NCBI RefSeq assembly: GCF_027023985.1 | Contig: NZ_JALVTW010000011.1 | Span: 62,001 to 126,000, forward strand | Source: Persephonella sp. | Lineage (GTDB): Bacteria > Aquificota > Aquificia > Aquificales > Hydrogenothermaceae | Direction: 5' to 3' | DNA: 64,000 nucleotides | In this document: positions 63,251 to 64,000 of the stretch, in pieces | How positions within the stretch are numbered: the stretch's first letter is position 1 | Layout: every line of letters starts with the position of its first letter | The notes under the pieces: generated by a model | What the model saw: the letters and a program-made list of their open reading frames with translations, nothing else | What the model was told of the DNA's origin: nothing | The model's database searches: none | Made by a program: the position numbers and the translations under genes

Positions 63251-63281
63251 TAAAATATTGTTTTAATCAATATTTGAAGGG
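63251..63281 (+). promoter_or_regulatory. gyrA promoter region with inverted repeat
   Basis: An extended -10 TGGTAAAAT (TAAAAT at 63251-63256) lies upstream of gyrA, with Shine-Dalgarno GAAGGGG ending at 63281, 9 bases before the ATG. A perfect 8-bp inverted repeat AAATATTG/CAATATTT (63253-63260, 63268-63275) overlaps the -10. An outer CCCCTT (63234-63239 region) could pair with AAGGGG followed by TTTTTT, acting as a terminator for the ATPase transcript. Confidence 0.5.
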
Positions 63282-63290
63282 GTTTTTTAG

Positions 63291-64000
63291 ATGTCAGAAA
63301 TTATTAAACAGCCTATTGAGGAAGAGGTAAAATCAGCCTATTTAGATTATGCTATGTCTGTTATCGTCGGAAGGGCGATACCAGACGTCAGAGATGGTCT
63401 TAAGCCTGTCCAGAGAAGAATCCTTTACGCAATGAATGAACTTGGATTATATCCAAATAAACCATATAAAAAGAGTGCAAGGATTGTAGGGGAATGTTTT
63501 GTTGCTGGAACTCTGGTTAATACTGAAAAGGGATTAAAACCTATTGAAAAGATAGAGCGTGGAGAAAGAGTCTATACTCAAAAAGGATTAAGAGAAGTTA
63601 CAGAACTTTACATAATGCCACCACAACCTTTATTAGAGGTTGAGCTTGAAACAGGTGTTGTTAATAAAGTAACAAAAGGACAGATGTTCAAAGTCTTTGA
63701 TGAAACTTTAACTTTCGTATGGAAAAGGGCAGATGAACTAAAAGAAGGAGATTATGTTGTTTTATCAGCAAAAGAGCCTGATATTTCTGAATATCAAGTA
63801 GTAAATGGACTGAAAATAGATGAAGATATTGCTTATTTATTGGGACTATTTCTTGCAGATGGATGGATTGATAAAGACAAAAGAGGATATAAAAGAATTG
63901 CATTTGGATTAGATAATAAATCTGTATTAGATAGAATAAATGAAATTCTACTGAAGAAGTTCGCTAAAAAGGAAAATATCCAGCACAGAGAAAATCACTA
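63291..64000 (+). CDS. gyrA: DNA gyrase subunit A, interrupted by an intein, 3' end outside the window
   Basis: The first 68 residues are ordinary Gyr[39 protein letters not shown] and KKSARIVGE. The frame continues without a stop into an intein from Cys69 to the window's end (236 codons). In E. coli GyrA the insertion point corresponds to Asp72/Val73, just before the quinolone-region helix (GKYHPHGD). The rest of GyrA, including the active-site Tyr, is not in view. Gyrase A cuts and rejoins DNA during supercoiling. Confidence 0.95.
   Translation, partial: MSEIIKQPIEEEVKSAYLDYAMSVIVGRAIPDVRDGLKPVQRRILYAMNELGLYPNKPYKKSARIVGECFVAGTLVNTEKGLKPIEKIERGERVYTQKGLREVTELYIMPPQPLLEVELETGVVNKVTKGQMFKVFDETLTFVWKRADELKEGDYVVLSAKEPDISEYQVVNGLKIDEDIAYLLGLFLADGWIDKDKRGYKRIAFGLDNKSVLDRINEILLKKFAKKENIQHRENH
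63495..64000 (+). mobile_element. gyrA intein with LAGLIDADG endonuclease, N-terminal part
   Basis: Begins at Cys69 ([20 protein letters not shown]), a typical intein block A. Block B reads [10 protein letters not shown], where the usual TxxH is TxxQ (Thr128, Gln131). [14 protein letters not shown] follows, matching the spacing of the splicing domain in mycobacterial GyrA inteins. Then a dodecapeptide endonuclease motif, [10 protein letters not shown] (residues 183-192), opens the homing domain. The C-terminal splicing blocks are beyond the window. Protein splicing would excise it to restore GyrA. Confidence 0.93.

Overview
The window is a low-GC, gene-dense chromosomal segment of a Gram-negative, probably thermophilic, chemolithotrophic bacterium. 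The envelope genes (RND pump, TonB, lipoproteins, CsgG-type lipoprotein, heptose nucleotidyltransferase, DedA), the Lys/Glu-rich proteins and the mix of housekeeping genes look most like Aquificota, perhaps the Hydrogenothermaceae (Persephonella/Sulfurihydrogenibium group). That placement is inference from protein character; there is no rRNA in the window.

Layout. 1-3650: end of an RND efflux operon. 3736-4977: a lone DUF4143-type AAA ATPase with two promoter palindromes. 4985-13426: housekeeping genes (rsmI, an unsplit leuS, usp, dedA, ubiX, Uma2 nuclease, Xer recombinase). 13406-14554: pabB. 14613-23582: one long plus-strand run of FliM-like and FliN-like proteins, a histidine kinase, a sigma-54 response regulator, mutS2, a PfpI/DJ-1 protein, a ROK kinase and a small protein. 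23651-31627: CsgG-type lipoprotein, gpsA (minus), tonB with two MacB/FtsX-type permeases, and a chemoreceptor with a haem c motif. 31634-37457: gatA, a DksA-like protein, prepilin peptidase, a ModE-type HTH, a heptose adenylyltransferase, pgsA and a Sel1 lipoprotein. 37441-47864 (minus): a DUF255 protein and then an accessory RHS/polymorphic-toxin island: a 1411-residue TPR-C39-RHS protein, a tail of small membrane proteins, a displaced RHS tip carrying a 29-bp copy of the core/tip boundary, and a tiny YD-repeat lipoprotein. 47966-61836: adenosyltransferase plus B12-dependent ribonucleotide reductase, a NifX-like protein, rarA, tRNA-Gly, two CorC/HlyC proteins, an oligopeptide ABC ATPase, a c-di-GMP protein, an RlmD-type methyltransferase and a polytopic His-rich membrane protein. 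61866-63210: a second DUF4143-type ATPase with the same twin-palindrome promoter layout. 63291-end: gyrA, interrupted after codon 68 by an intein that runs off the window.

Three patterns stand out. (1) Both DUF4143 ATPase genes carry two copies of a gene-specific 19-bp palindromic repeat, offset by exactly 33 bp; they flank the -10 box and the second copy contains the start codon. The two genes use unrelated repeat sequences, which suggests each ATPase regulates its own promoter. (2) Three genes (dedA, the FliN-like gene and a small membrane protein in the RHS island) can only be read in full from AUA or AUU codons, each placed 5-8 nt after a strong Shine-Dalgarno sequence. (3) The RHS island shows tip displacement and duplicated immunity-like membrane proteins. 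Several promoters also have the -10 box 6-9 nt before the ATG, as expected for leaderless mRNAs. No CRISPR array, rRNA or insertion sequence was seen.
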